Assembly: GCF_027579695.1 (NCBI RefSeq)
Contig: NC_083571.1
Span: 37,061,943-37,125,942 of the forward strand
Source of the DNA: Neoarius graeffei
Taxonomy: Eukaryota > Chordata > Actinopteri > Siluriformes > Ariidae
DNA length: 64,000 nucleotides
Direction: 5' to 3'
Positions 1-10,827 of this stretch are shown in pieces (within the stretch, counting starts at the first letter, position 1; each line of letters opens with the position of its first letter). A program made the translations under genes and the position numbers. The notes below the pieces were generated by a model. The model worked only from the letters and a program-made list of their open reading frames with translations. It had not been told where the DNA came from and did no database searches.

Positions 1-593
1 TATGCTCTGCATCTCTTCTCAGGATGTGCCCATACCATCTCAGTCTCATCTCTCTTAGCTTAATTCCCAAGCTCTCCACATGTGCTGTCCCTCTGATGTG
101 CTCGTTCCTTATCCTGTCCAACCTTGTCACTCCCATCGCAAACCTTAACATCCTCAACTCCGCCACCTCCAACTTTGCCTCCTGTCTCTTCGTTAAGGGT
201 ACGGTCTCCAATCAATACATCATAGCTGGTCTCACTACTGTCTTATACATCTTACCTTTCACTTTTGCTGGGACTTTCCTATCACAAATGACTCCCGAAA
301 TCCTTCTCCAACTGCTCCACCTTGCCTGCACTCTCTTTCTCATCTCACTATCGCAGCCCCCATTTTTCTGCACAGTTGACCCCAGGTACTTGAATTCACC
401 AACTTTCTTTACGTCTACTCCTTGCATCTTCACTACACTCTCATCCCCATTCTCATTGATGCACATGTATTCTGTTTTGCTCCTGCTCACCTTCATTCCT
501 CTTCGTTCCAATGCATCCCTCCATCTCTCCAAACCCAACTCAACCTCCTTTCTACTTTCACCACATATCACAATATCATCTGCAAACATCATG

Positions 594-657
594 AATTTCA
601 CTGTGCTTGAAATGTGCATGTGACAAATAAAGATTTAAAAGGTTTTAAAAAAAGGTT
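594..657 (+). repeat. Short 3'-end retro-insertion with A-rich tail
   Basis: About 64 bp that do not fit the RTE reverse transcriptase, between the QESPW and MMFADD coding stretches. On the plus strand it reads as a transcript 3' end: GTGCATGTGACAAATAAAG followed by an A-rich run. The same CATGTGACAAATAAAG-type end is seen, inverted, at 62588-62612. It is probably a strongly 5'-truncated LINE copy. Confidence 0.5.
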
Positions 658-1220
658 CCATGGTGACTCTTGCCTCACTTTGTCCGTCAAGCTATCCATC
701 ACGATGGCAAACAAAAAAGGACTCAAAGCAGATCCTTGATGGAGTCCCACCTTCACCTTGAACCATTCAATTGTTCCAACTGCACACCTCACCGCTGTTT
801 CACTGTGCTCATACATGTCTTGCACCACTCTAATATACTTCTCATTCACTCCACTCTTTCTCATATAATACCATAACTCCTCTCTCGGTACTCTATCATA
901 TACCTTCTCCAGGTCTACAAACACACAATGTAGCTTTCTCTGGCCTTCTCTGTACTTCTCCATTAACATTCTTAAAGCAAAAATTGCATCCGACGTGATC
1001 TTCCCTGGTATAAACCCATACTGCTGTTCACAGATTGCTACCTCTCTTCTCAATCTCGCCTCCAATACCCTTTCCCATAGCTTCATGGTGTGGCTCATCA
1101 ATTTTATTCCTCTGTAATTACTGCAGCTCTGTACATCTCCCTTATTCTTGTATATTGGGACTAGCACACTCTTTCTCCATTCATTTGACATTTTCTCATT
1201 CTCTAGGATCTTATTAAACA

Positions 1221-1320
1221 ATCTTGTTAGGAACTCCACAGCTGTCTCACCCAAACATCTCCAAGCCTCAATCTTGTTAGGAACTCCACAGCTGTCTCAC
1301 CCAAACATCTCCAAGCCTCA
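1221..1320. repeat. Exact 50 bp tandem duplication
   Basis: Positions 1221-1270 and 1271-1320 are identical 50-mers starting ATCTTGTTAGGAACTCC. Because 50 is not a multiple of three, the duplication shifts the reading frame of the LINE polymerase. This is why its open frame splits here. Confidence 0.97.
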
Positions 1321-2183
1321 ATCGGGATACCATCTGGTCCGACTGCTTTCCCAGTCTTCATTCTTTTCATGGCTGCCCTCACCTCATCCTTACTAACCAA
1401 CTCTGCTTCCTGATTTGCTGTCTCCAATGAATCTGACCTTTTCTCTCTTGGATTTTCCTCATTTAATAAATCCTCAAAATACTCTTTCCACCTTCTTAAT
1501 ACACTATCTTTGTTTGTCAGCACATTTCCACTTACATATTTCATCACTCTTACCTGCTCTACATCCCTCGCTTCCCTGTTTCTCTGCCTAGCTAGTCTGT
1601 ACAGGTCTTTCTCTCCTTCTTTGGTCTCCAGTCTTTCGTATAACTCCTAGTATGCATCTGCTTTCACCTTCGCTACTGCTCTTTTTGCCTTCTGTCTCGT
1701 CTCTCTGTATAACCACCTGCTTTCCTCGTTTTTCTGATCGTCCCAATTCTTCTTTGCTAGCCTCTTCTCTTTTATAATTTTCTGCACTTCTTTGTTCCAT
1801 CACCATGTCTCCTTGTCTTCCTTCCTCCTTTCTGATGACCACCCTAGCACCTTCCTTGCTGCCTCTCTTACTAGTACAGCAGTAGTATTCCAATCTTCTG
1901 GCAGACTTCCATAACCATTCAATGCTTGTCTCATTTCTTCCCTAAACTTCTTCTGATGTTCAACCTCTTTTAGTTTCCACCACTTAATCTTCGGCTCCAC
2001 TATTTCACACTTCCTCTTTTTCACTTTCAATCTCATCCTGCACACAACCACTTGATGTTGTCTAGCTACACTCTCCCCTGCCATCACTTTACAGTCTCCA
2101 ATCTCCTTCAGATTGCCCCTTCTGCAGAGTATGTAGTTCACCTGTGTAGAGCTTCCTCCACTCTTAAATGTGTCAGAAAACAA

Positions 2184-3606
2184 AATCCAGGGACACATGT
2201 CTGCCCGGGGGCATTTTGAGTTATTGACAGATTCAGAAAGTACAGTTTCTAAGCTTTCCAATGATGCCTTCCATGTGGAGATCTGACAATATTTGAAGAA
2301 TGTGTGGCCTTTTGAAAGTGTATACTTCTTAAAACAGAAAAGGGAGAAAATCGCCCTCAAAGTTTTCCATCTCAGCTACTCTGGGTGTAGGGCGGGCACA
2401 TAATGCTGCTCATTTGCATGACATTAAGGAAAGCTCTACCCCCTAGTAGCTAGCACGATACTACTTTCATGTAAACAAAGATCACCACGTCAATTTTCCT
2501 TCCATGCAAAGTATGCCCAACACAATTATGAAGAACAAAAATAAGTCCTAAAGTATACTTTAACGTTTTGTGGTTGAAAAATTACTCACACCGTAAGAAA
2601 GAAAGATAGCACAATGATGACACAACTAACACAACACTAGTTTCATGTAAAGCCTCGGTCACAACCGGCCGTACCGTGCTCCTACGGCCGGTCTACATGC
2701 AAAAAACGCAAGAAACGCACGGAGGGCGCATGTGAAACGCACGAGAGCGCACATGTGATGTGCTGATTTTCGAGCCGCAGACCGGCCGCAGAGGTTCTTT
2801 GTCATGTCAAACAAACTCTACGGGCACTTATGTTTTTTTTCAGGTTGCAAGACAAACTTACGGCCAACGCGCGTCTTTCTCCATGAACAAAAAAAAATGC
2901 AGCGATTTGGGAAACGCCAAAAATCGCACGGCCAAAAAATCGTACATCCGGTTGTGACCTAGGCTTAACCAAATCACAACACTCTCCGTTACATGCAAAA
3001 ATAACCACACAGCCTTAGATTAATAAACTTAACCCATCAGAAAGAGAAACGGCGCCTTGCACACATCAATGCCTCCGATGGAATGTAGTCCTAGAACGGT
3101 CCATGTATCATCCAATCATTCAAGTATTCCATTCAATCTGGAAAACGAGGTTGCATTTTTTTTTGCTAGAAATGGTTATCTCCGATGTAAATACCATGTG
3201 TCTGTTTGCTTCGCGGTGTTTCAGCTCCTCTGCGCTCTGTTTAACTTGCTCATTCCATAGTGAAATTACATGCCTCTATGCAGGTTAAGTAGCCATGCAT
3301 TCAGCTCGCATCATACAGCTGATTCGCAAAAAAAAAAAAGACTTAAATCATCATGTGAATGGCCCATATGGTAATTTACCCACACCCCCCAGCAGGCTAC
3401 AGTCCTGACAAAAATGAGACAATTTGCAACAAAAAATGTATGCTTTTCCAACAAAACAATCTATTATCTGAAATACTGATTGCATTCTTCAAGATCTCAA
3501 CTTGCACATGATGGAAAAAAAAAACAAAAATCACAAATTTCGAAAAAAAAAATGCTTCTTTTGAGATTATCTCGGATTCGTTTTGGCCGACATGTGTCCC
3601 TGGATT
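2184..3606. mobile_element. Non-autonomous DNA element with terminal inverted repeats
   Basis: The left end AATCCAGGGACACATGTC and the right end (reverse complement AATCCAGGGACACATGTC) form an 18 bp inverted repeat bounding 1.42 kb. The element splits the endonuclease coding region of the RTE LINE. I see no convincing target-site duplication and no transposase ORF, so the superfamily is not assigned. A younger 315 bp MITE lies inside it. Confidence 0.75.
2651..2965. mobile_element. Harbinger-type MITE, 315 bp
   Basis: Terminal inverted repeats AGCCTCGGTCACAACCGG and (reverse complement of the right end) AGCCTAGGTCACAACCGG differ at one base. TAA lies on both sides (2648-2650 and 2966-2968), the three-base target duplication expected of PIF/Harbinger elements. 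No coding capacity. Confidence 0.8.
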
Positions 3607-4313
3607 CGGTGAGGGGTCACAAATGTCACCCTGTGCTGCTCTTTCTTCTCGAGGTATGTATTGACTATTGCCAAATTCACCTTCTTTGAAAAATCAACCA
3701 CTATTTGCCCTTCCACATTTCTCTCTCTTACACCATATCTGCCCATCACATCCTCATCTCCTCTGTTTCCCTCGCCAACATGTCTGTTGAAGTCTGCTCC
3801 TATCAGCATGCACTCCTCTCTCAGTATACTTTCTACCACTTCATCCATCTTTTCCCAGAAAGACTCTTTCTCTTCATTCTCACATCCAACCTGTGGGGCG
3901 TACGCACACACAACATTGATTACCACTCCTTGAATCTCCAACTTCATGCCTATCACTCTATCTGACACCCTCTTCACATCAATCACACTGTTGACCAACT
4001 CTCCCCTCAAAACAATACCAACGCCATTTCTCTTTCCATCGACTCCATAATAAAACAACTTGCATCCATCTCCAATGTTCTTGACCTTGCTTCCTTTTCA
4101 CCTCGTCTCCTGCACACACAAAATGTCCAACTTCCTTCTTTCCATCATACCTGCTAACTCTCTTGCTCTGCCAGTCAATGTTCCCACATTCAGTGTTCCT
4201 ACCCTCAATTCTAAGCTCCTTCCCTTCCATCTTTCATGCTCTCTCCTAACACGTCTCCCCCCTCTCTTTCTCCTTCTCCGTTTTGGTGCAACAGTAGCAC
4301 ACTTTCCACCGGC
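3607..4313 (-). pseudogene. RTE LINE endonuclease domain, broken
   Basis: N-terminal APE-like endonuclease of the RTE element. Visible motifs are LNVGTLTG near the start, CVQETR (catalytic Glu), and GADFNRHVGEGN (Asp/Asn) followed by GRYGVRERNVEGQ. An in-frame stop follows QETR, where a Trp codon would be expected. The reading then continues in the same frame from YYGVDGKRNGVG to the VTFVTPHR stretch, where the 1.4 kb inverted-repeat element is inserted. Function in an intact element: nicking target DNA to prime reverse transcription. Confidence 0.82.
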
Positions 4314-4411
4314 ACCCTGTTGACCAACAGTACCAGAGGTGGTCATTGTTAACCCGGGCCCCGACCGATCCGGTATGGTATTTCTCTTTTCATTCCACAT
4401 GTTAGATTTGG

Positions 4412-4777
4412 GCGGCACGGTGGTGTAGTGGTTAGCACTGTCGCCTCACAGCAAGAAGGTCCTGGGTTCGAGCCCCAGGGCCGGTGAGGGCCTTTCTGTG
4501 TGGAGTTTGCATGTTCTCCCCGTGTCCGCGTGGGTTTCCTCGGAGTGCTCCGGTTTCCCCCACAGTCCAAAGACATGCAAGTTAGGTTAACCGGTGACTC
4601 TAAATTGACCGTAGGTGTGAGTGTGAATGGTTGTCTGTGTCTATGTGTCAGCCCTGTGATGACCTGGCGACTTGTCCAGGGTGTACCCCGCCTTTCGCCC
4701 ATAGTCAGCTGGGATAGGCTCCAGCTTGCCTGCGACCCTGTAGAAGGATAAAGTGGCTAGAGATAATGAGATGAGAG
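4412..4777 (+). mobile_element. tRNA-headed SINE, full length (copy 1)
   Basis: Begins GGCGGCACGGTGGTGTAGTG with an internal pol III promoter: an A box in GTGTAGTGGTTAG and a B box GGTTCGAGCCC. It ends in the GGATAAAGTGGCTAGAG tail with a GATGAG repeat. It is flanked by the perfect target duplication GTTAGATTTGG (4401-4411 and 4778-4788). It sits in the 5' part of the RTE LINE, so it is the younger insertion. Confidence 0.95.
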
Positions 4778-4879
4778 GTTAGATTTGGCACAGTTTTACG
4801 CCGGATGCCCTTCCTGACGCAACCCTCTCCAATTTATCCGGGCTTGGGACCGGCACCAAGAGTACACTTATGCACCCCC

Positions 4880-4917
4880 AGTGGCTGGATTTCAAATCAG
4901 TGGCTGGATTTCAAATC
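4880..4917. repeat. 19 bp tandem duplication
   Basis: AGTGGCTGGATTTCAAATC occurs twice in direct succession (4880-4898 and 4899-4917), at the 5' border of the RTE LINE. Confidence 0.9.
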
Positions 4918-4981
4918 AGATTAAATAAAGGAAATAAAAAATAACACAAATAAAGAAATAAAACCGGTATATGTACTGTAC

Positions 4982-5183
4982 CTGCTGAAACAGTTATTGG
5001 AGAATCAACCATAGTTTTAAATGTATTCACCCAGTTGCTATGATTGACTTGTATTTGTGTTTCCTTTTCTTTTACTTTATGTTCCAGCTTTTTAATTTTG
5101 GACTGCACAGCTTTCTTATCTGATTTCAGAGTTAGGCAGTTATCACACTGCAAATTAAAGGAAAGAGGTGTACTTGATGACAA
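4982..5183 (-). pseudogene. Coiled-coil exon fragment, possibly from a DNA transposon
   Basis: An open stretch encoding CDNCLTLKSDKKAVQSKIKK and a charged heptad-like segment, ending at a consensus splice donor (GCAG|GTACAGT on the minus strand at 4981/4982). The composition resembles the coiled-coil segment that follows THAP domains in some transposases. No partner exon is visible nearby, so the identity is open. Confidence 0.3.
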
Positions 5184-5589
5184 TGGCTATCTTGTAAAAT
5201 CTGGAGTGAGAATTGAAAAAGTACTTGAATGAGAGAGTGGAGTTGTAAAAATCTTTTTGTGGTTGCTGTGTAACAGCATTGAAACCACGAGCTTGGAGCA
5301 GTCTCCAAACATGGCCGCTCTGGACTACAATCCCCAAGAGTCACAGCACCCTCTATCACCTGACTTCTAATTACATCGCCTGTCTCCCATTCATCAGTAA
5401 TAACCTAACCTATACTCAGCTCTCACAGACTATCAGTGAGAAATATCATTTAGTGTTCCATGTCTAATTTTACCAAGCTGTTTGATTTCTGCCTGACTTT
5501 CCGTGTTTGACCAGTGTTTACGTTTAGTCTCGACTTTGTCTTATTGTTTTCCCTACATTTTTAGGCACTACTCCTCCTCATAACTGTAT

Positions 5590-6995
5590 TTATCCATTGT
5601 CCCTAACAGAGCAAGCCACCATGGAAGAATATGTACAAGAGGCCCTGAAACAAGGTTACATCAGACCAGCTACCTCACCCGCTTCAGCAGGCTTCTTCTT
5701 TGTGGAGAAAAAGGGAGGAGGTCTCTGGCCCTGCATTGATTATTGGGGCCTGAATCAAATCCCTGTAAAGTACCTGTATCCACTCCTGCTGGTGCCCTCA
5801 GCCTTGGAACAACTACACTCAGCTAAAATCTTCTCCAAACTAGACCTTCACAGTGCTTATAACCTGGTCCAAATTCAAGAGGGGATGAATGGAAACACCA
5901 TTTCCACTTTTAGCACCACTGCCAGCCATTTTGAATACCTGGTCATGCCTTATGGGCTTTCTTCAGTGCCAAGCATCTTCCAGTGCCTGATCAATGACAT
6001 CTCATCTCATTATCTCTAGCCGCTTTATCCTGTTCTACAGGGTCGCAAGCAAGCTGGAGCCTATCCCAGCTGACTACGGGCGAAAGGCGGGGTACACCCT
6101 GGACAAGTTGCCAGGTCATCATAGGGCTGACATATAGACACAGACAACCATTCACACTCACATTCACACCTACGGTCAATTTAGAGTCACCAGTTAACCT
6201 AACCTGCATGTCTTTGGACTGTGGGGGAAACCGGAGCACCCGGAGGAAACCCATGTGGACACGGGGAGAGCATGCAAACTCCGCACAGAAAGGCCCTCAC
6301 CGGCCACGGGGCTCGAACCCGGACCTTCTTGCTTTTTGGGCTTTGCGAACTTCTATAGGCACTTCATTCAGGGTTTCAGCACCATCGCCGCTCCTCTTAC
6401 CTGGCTGCTAAAGAGTAGACCACATCGTCTCCAGTGGAACCCAGCAGCTGAAGAAGCTTTTAACCAGCTCAAGGCAGCATTCACCTCCGCTCCCATTCTA
6501 CAATATCCAGACCCTACCAAGCCCTTCATTGTAGAGGTAGATGTGTCTGAAATGGGAGTAGGAGAGGTGCTCTCACAGCAATTTAGGGAGAGACCCAAGC
6601 TGCACCCAGTCGCCTTCTTCTCTCAGAAGCTTACACCCACAGAGAGGAACTACAACATCGGTAATCGAGAGCTCCTAGCTATCAAACTGGCCTTGAAGGA
6701 GTGGAGGCATTGGCTGGAAGGTGCCACACACCCATTCACGATACTGACTGACCACCAGAACCTAGAATACTTAAAGACTGTGAAATGTCTGAACCCTTGG
6801 CAAGCCAGGTGGGCCCTGTTCTTCACCCACATTCAATTCATGATATCCTACCACCCCGGCTCTGGAAACACCAAAGCTGATGCTCTCTCCAGGGTCCATA
6901 ATTCTTTACCCCACACCTGTAAACCAACTCCCATCATACCACCTGAATGTTTTGTACAAGCCATCACACGGGACATTGATAAGGAGCTCAAATAG
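5590..6995 (+). pseudogene. Gypsy LTR-retrotransposon pol remnant (RT and RNase H)
   Basis: Plus-strand pol fragment. 5597-5999 encodes the RT palm start: [36 protein letters not shown] and [13 protein letters not shown] with one catalytic Asp. 6334-6993 encodes the region after the RT active site and RNase H: FANFYRHFIQGFS, EVDVSEMGVG, AFFSQKLTPTERNY, ILTDHQNLEYL, ISYHPGSGNTKADALSR. The segment that would hold the YxDD motif is missing and a SINE lies exactly there. No LTRs, gag or integrase are visible. Confidence 0.88.
6000..6333 (-). mobile_element. tRNA-headed SINE (copy 2), head truncated
   Basis: Minus-strand copy of the same family, from the CTCATCTCATTATCTCTAGC tail to the GGGCTCGAACCCGG B box. 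The first ~40 bases of the tRNA-like head are missing. I see no target duplication; the join is to Gypsy sequence that itself lacks about 90 codons. Confidence 0.88.
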
Positions 6996-7763
6996 TCAGA
7001 AAAGGTTGTAGTTTTATGAGCAACTGAATTTTGGAGGTTAACCCTAACAAATTCCTGGCTGCTGCACACTCACTGCACACAATGCATATGGTACAATGCA
7101 TCACCTGTTTCTGCTGGCTCCAACACTGAAAGTGAAAATAAGTGCTTAACATGAGCTTGACACTTACCTTGCGGTGAGCTCTTTGGGATGGTGCTTCTGA
7201 CTTTTGTTTCTAGATCGTAGGAACTGCTCTGCGTATCAGACGTCACTCAAATCCTTCTATGTGAATTTGCTCACAAATTTATCTTTTTCAAAATGTATGG
7301 AGCAGACACCAAACCATCCTGTCCATACAAAATGGAACCCATTCCTTCCGTAAGTGTCCTGCCAACTTTGAGCAAAAATGGATCAAAATTCCGCTTTTTT
7401 ATCGGCTACACTTGAACAGCCTTGAACGACATACCTCTTAGGAGACATGCTTTGGTTTTATTTAGTTTTGGAATAAAAAAAATCATTAAAAATGTGCTAC
7501 ACTTTGCAAAGCAGACGAAGCCAGAAATGTCTCGAACTTTCAAGCATTGCACATACTGTATGATGCCACTTCCTTTGAATTGACAATAACTCATCAGGAA
7601 TGCATTCATGTAATGCAGACTCAAAGGGCCAAACTTTACCAGCTAAATAGAACACTTTCCCCATCTCATATTAAAATACAGTTTAGCCTGTAAACTATTT
7701 AACATGTCTAGTTTTATAAGATATAATTTCCAGGGGTGATGTCATTTTCATGAGACTAGCACT
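6996..7763. other. No recognisable feature
   Basis: AT-rich sequence after the Gypsy remnant with only short open frames. No domain, repeat or RNA gene recognised. Confidence 0.5.
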
Positions 7764-7767
7764 TTAA

Positions 7768-8444
7768 AGTGCATATCCTGGACCAATTTCGGGCTTTTTT
7801 ATATGAAAGTGTGTCCCTTTACACACTCATCCAGAAGGGTATTTTTGCACAAGGCCATCTGTCTACAGCAAAAAAAATAAATAAATAACAAAACGTGCCT
7901 GGAAAAATCCCAAGGGAGTCTGGAGCCAGATTCGTGACATTACCTGCGGAAGCGCCAGCAGGCTGAGAGAGCTTGCACAGTTTCAGTGCACAGCCTGTGT
8001 AGACCAAGCACTCCCATTTCTCTCTCATTGTCCGGTCTTTTGGAAAACGATGCGTATGAATCCCATCAAGATTGGTGTTGCTACACCCTCCTACAATACA
8101 TCTGTTAACCATTTTAATAATTATGTGATAACATTGAAGAAATTTGCAGAAAACCACCAGGTCGTTTTCTCATAAACAAATCAGCACTGACGTGGGATTC
8201 AGAGGGAGGCGTCCCGCATGCGATGTCACAAAAATCAATGTTTGACGGGAAATCCAAATGCCAAGTTTTTTCAGAGGTGGACCAATTCGCCTCAGATGGC
8301 TTGATTTCAACTGAATTTTTCTGGTATTGCACAAGGTAAAAAAATTGCACAAAATGTAAAATGTGACAGATATTTGACCAAAGTTTAATATAAAATAGGA
8401 GAATTACATTGAGCTTGCTCCTGAATTTACCTGTAATATGCACT
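7768..8444. mobile_element. TTAA-flanked (Kolobok-like) deletion derivative with a THAP exon
   Basis: TTAA lies on both sides (7764-7767 and 8445-8448). The ends share AGTGCATAT as inverted termini. The 677 bp body contains a THAP-domain first exon on the minus strand and nothing of the transposase core. TTAA duplication plus a THAP domain fits the Kolobok superfamily. Confidence 0.65.
7944..8112 (-). pseudogene. THAP zinc-finger first exon (transposase 5' fragment)
   Basis: Starts at the ATG at 8112 and encodes MVNRCIVGGCSNTNLDG, then THRFPKD, then W in EKWECLV. This is the start of a C2CH THAP DNA-binding domain: first Cys pair C5/C10, conserved FP and Trp. The exon ends at a consensus donor (GCAG|GTAATG). 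The second metal-binding pair and the AVPTIF-type box would be in a downstream exon that is absent, so the domain is incomplete. Confidence 0.65.
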
Positions 8445-8708
8445 TTAAGGGGTGTGGTTGAACATGCTGTTCTGTGTAAAAGCTGAAAGAAGTATCAAGG
8501 CTGCAAGCAGACAAACTGAAGAAAGCTTTAATTCTATTTTTATTTTATTTACTGTGGAAACTCTGGACATTTTCATCTTTATACAAATGGATCATCTTTT
8601 CAACACAACTGACCAGGATCATGATTGCTTTAATGAAAGAGTATGTCTTTAAACATTGTGTGTAAAGTGTGTGAAATAATATTTTAAGATCAATACAGTG
8701 AAATGTGG

Positions 8709-9085
8709 GGCGGCACGGTGGTGTAGTGGTTAGCGCTGTCGCCTCACAGCAAGAAGGTCCTGGGTTCGAGCCCCGGGGCCGGCGAGGGCCTTTCTGTGCG
8801 GAGTTTGCATGTTCTCCCCGTGTCCGCGTGGGTTTCCTCCGGGTGCTCCGGTTTCCCCCACAGTCCAAAGACATGCAGGTTAGGTTAACTGGTGACTCTA
8901 AATTGACCGTAGGTGTGAATGTGAGTGTGAATGGTTGTCTGTGTCTATGTGTCAGCCCTGTGATGACCTGGCGACTTGTCCAGGGTGTACCCCGCCTTTC
9001 GCCCGTAGTCAGCTGGGATAGGCTCCAGCTTGCCTGCGACCCTGTAGAAGGATAAAGCGGCTAGAGATAATGTGATGTGATGTGA
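8709..9085 (+). mobile_element. tRNA-headed SINE, full length (copy 3)
   Basis: Complete copy with A and B boxes. The tail reads GATAATGTGATGTGATGTGA instead of the usual GATGAG repeat. Perfect 13 bp target duplication CAGTGAAATGTGG (8696-8708 and 9086-9098). Confidence 0.96.
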
Positions 9086-9317
9086 CAGTGAAATGTGGAT
9101 TGTTCTGATAGTATAAGGAGCGTTTTACATGAGGAACAAACCCACCTGCTGTAGGTGGAGAAGTATTTAAATAAAAACACATTTGGACAGCAAAAGCAAC
9201 ATAATGTACCTATAAAGCTAATTAATAATCACTACATTTATATTTATAAGCAAATATTATCTTCTGTGATATTAGGTGTGACAGGTTTGTGTTTGATTCT
9301 GTTTGTCAGATTTCTTT

Positions 9318-9693
9318 CTCATCTCATCTCATTATCTGTAGCCGCTTTATCCTTCTACAGGGTCGCAGGCAAGCTGGAGCCTATCCCAGCTGACTACGGG
9401 CGAAAGGCGGGGTACACCCTGGACAAGTCGCCAGGTCATCACAGGGCTGACACATAGACACAGACAACCATTCACACTCACATTCACACCTACGTTCAAT
9501 TTAGAGTCACCAGTTAACCTAACCTGCATGTCTTTGGACTGTGGGGGAAACCGGAGCACCCGGAGGAAACCCACGCAGACACGGGGAGAACATGCAAACT
9601 CCACACAGAAAGGCCCTCGCCGGCCCCGGGGCTCGAACCCAGGACCTTCTTGCTGTGAGGCGACAGCGCTAACCACTACACCACCGTGCCGCC
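9318..9693 (-). mobile_element. tRNA-headed SINE, full length (copy 4)
   Basis: Minus-strand full copy with perfect target duplication CAGATTTCTTT (9307-9317 and 9694-9704). Confidence 0.95.
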
Positions 9694-9704
9694 CAGATTT
9701 CTTT

Positions 9705-10159
9705 ATTCTTTATTATATTCTTATCTGTGTAATGCAGTCATAGAAGACATTTTTTCATCAGTGTGATGATGTAAATGATGATAATTTCAGTGGCTTTGCA
9801 CTTAGTAGTACTAATGGTTGAAGTGGCTGAATTGAAGTGCTTTAAACATGAGAAAGTACACTAATACATTGAAGCACATGCAGAAGCTCCCTGAGAGATG
9901 CCCATGTAATCGTGCAAAAAGGAATAAAACACTGTGTGCATTGCTGGTATTGGAAAATCAAGACAAATTTGAAACAGGAGAGAACAATGGAGGACGCGAG
10001 TGTGCGAATGAAATGTGAAAGACACACTCCAGTAATGGAAAAGTAAAAGTAAAGAAAACATGTTATGTTGCGAAGGAAAGGAAACGCAGGACCAAACTAA
10101 TAAATATCGGCAGTCAGCGAGCACCTCGGTGTGATCAGCTGTTCGTTTAGCGACAGAAT
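9705..10159. other. No recognisable feature
   Basis: Single-copy-looking sequence between two SINEs. No long ORF, repeat or RNA gene seen. Confidence 0.5.
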
Positions 10160-10169
10160 GATGTAACTG

Positions 10170-10542
10170 GGCGGCACGGTGGTGTAGTGGTTAGCGCTGT
10201 CGCCTCACAGCAAGAAGGTCCGGGATCGAGCCCCGTGGCCGGCGAGGGCCTTTCTGTGTGGAGTTTGCATGTTCTCCCCGTGTCCACGTGGGTTTCCTCC
10301 GGGTGCTCCGGTTTCCCCCACAGTTCAAAGACATGCAGGTTAGGTTAACTGGTGACTCTAAATTGACCGTAGGTGTGAATGTGAGTGTGAATGGTTGTCT
10401 GTGTCTATGTCTCAGCCCTGTGATGACCTGGCGACTTGTCCAGGGTGTACCCGGCCTTTCGCCCGTAGTCAGCTGGGATAGGCTCCAGCTTGCCTACGCC
10501 CTTTAGAACAGGATAAAGCAGCTAGAGATAATGAGATGAGAT
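10170..10542 (+). mobile_element. tRNA-headed SINE, full length (copy 5)
   Basis: Complete copy with target duplication GATGTAACTG (10160-10169 and 10543-10552). Confidence 0.95.
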
Positions 10543-10570
10543 GATGTAACTGTCAGTGTACAGTCAAGGT

Positions 10571-10640
10571 AAACCTGTAGATGGCAGTAATGCAATACTG
10601 TGGATGCTAGCTGCCATAAAACCCGAAAGATGAAGAAAAT
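10571..10640 (+). repeat. Fragment like the 3' end of the I/Nimb-type LINE
   Basis: GTAGATGGCAGTAATGCA, then GCTGCCATAAAAC and CCGAA followed by a GAAGA-rich end. This matches the order of motifs in the 3' end of the intact LINE at 18590-18657 (GTAGGTGGCGGTAATACACC, CTGCCATATTAAAC, CCGAAGAAG). It is an old 3' fragment of the same or a related LINE/SINE tail. Confidence 0.5.
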
Positions 10641-10827
10641 GACGGACGACTCAGGTAAGTGTGCACATGCGCACATGGACTTCCTCTGTCTTTTTTTTAT
10701 TATTATTAAAGAAGAATTTGAAATACAGCATCTTGAAGAGGAAAAAAAACATATCAAAGTAAACAAATACAAACAAAACAAAAACAAAGGGGCAATAAAC
10801 AGTGACAGATAAAGGAGCAGTGCCATT

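Larger units (their letters stand above)
1..2183 (-). pseudogene. RTE LINE linker and reverse transcriptase domain, broken
   Basis: Reads from SGGSSTQVNYILCRRGNL (end of the endonuclease) through a basic linker into the reverse transcriptase: MKTGKAVGPDGIPIE, LVPIYKNKGDVQSCSNYRG, VFVDLEKVYDRVP, then FMMFADDIVICGE near 570-600 with the catalytic FADD. The thumb region follows and leaves the window at position 1. The frame is broken by the 50 bp duplication at 1221-1320 and by a short insertion at about 594-657, placed just before FADD. Non-functional. Confidence 0.85.
1..4880 (-). mobile_element. RTE-clade (BovB-like) LINE, decayed, interrupted
   Basis: A non-LTR retrotransposon on the minus strand. 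The 5' end lies near 4880 and the 3' end is beyond position 1. The APE-type endonuclease is read from about 4300 down to 3607 and the reverse transcriptase from 2183 to 1. Two insertions separate or disrupt these parts (2184-3606 and a SINE at 4412-4777). Family placement rests on the endonuclease start, the CSNYRGIKLMSH stretch, the LHQGSALSPFLFAIVMD stretch and the FADDIVIC motif, all characteristic of the RTE clade. Stops, frameshifts and a 50 bp tandem duplication show it is dead. Confidence 0.88.

Noticed and set aside
24..623. 199 aa plus-strand frame at the window start
   Set aside because: Antisense of the RTE reverse transcriptase.
4425..4500. tRNA-like A and B boxes as a possible tRNA gene
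   Set aside because: Part of the SINE head; no complete cloverleaf or acceptor stem, and present in all twelve copies.
8705..9055. Recurrent 80-117 aa frames ([15 protein letters not shown] and [16 protein letters not shown] types)
   Set aside because: Chance frames through the tRNA-headed SINE, repeated at every copy. Not genes.
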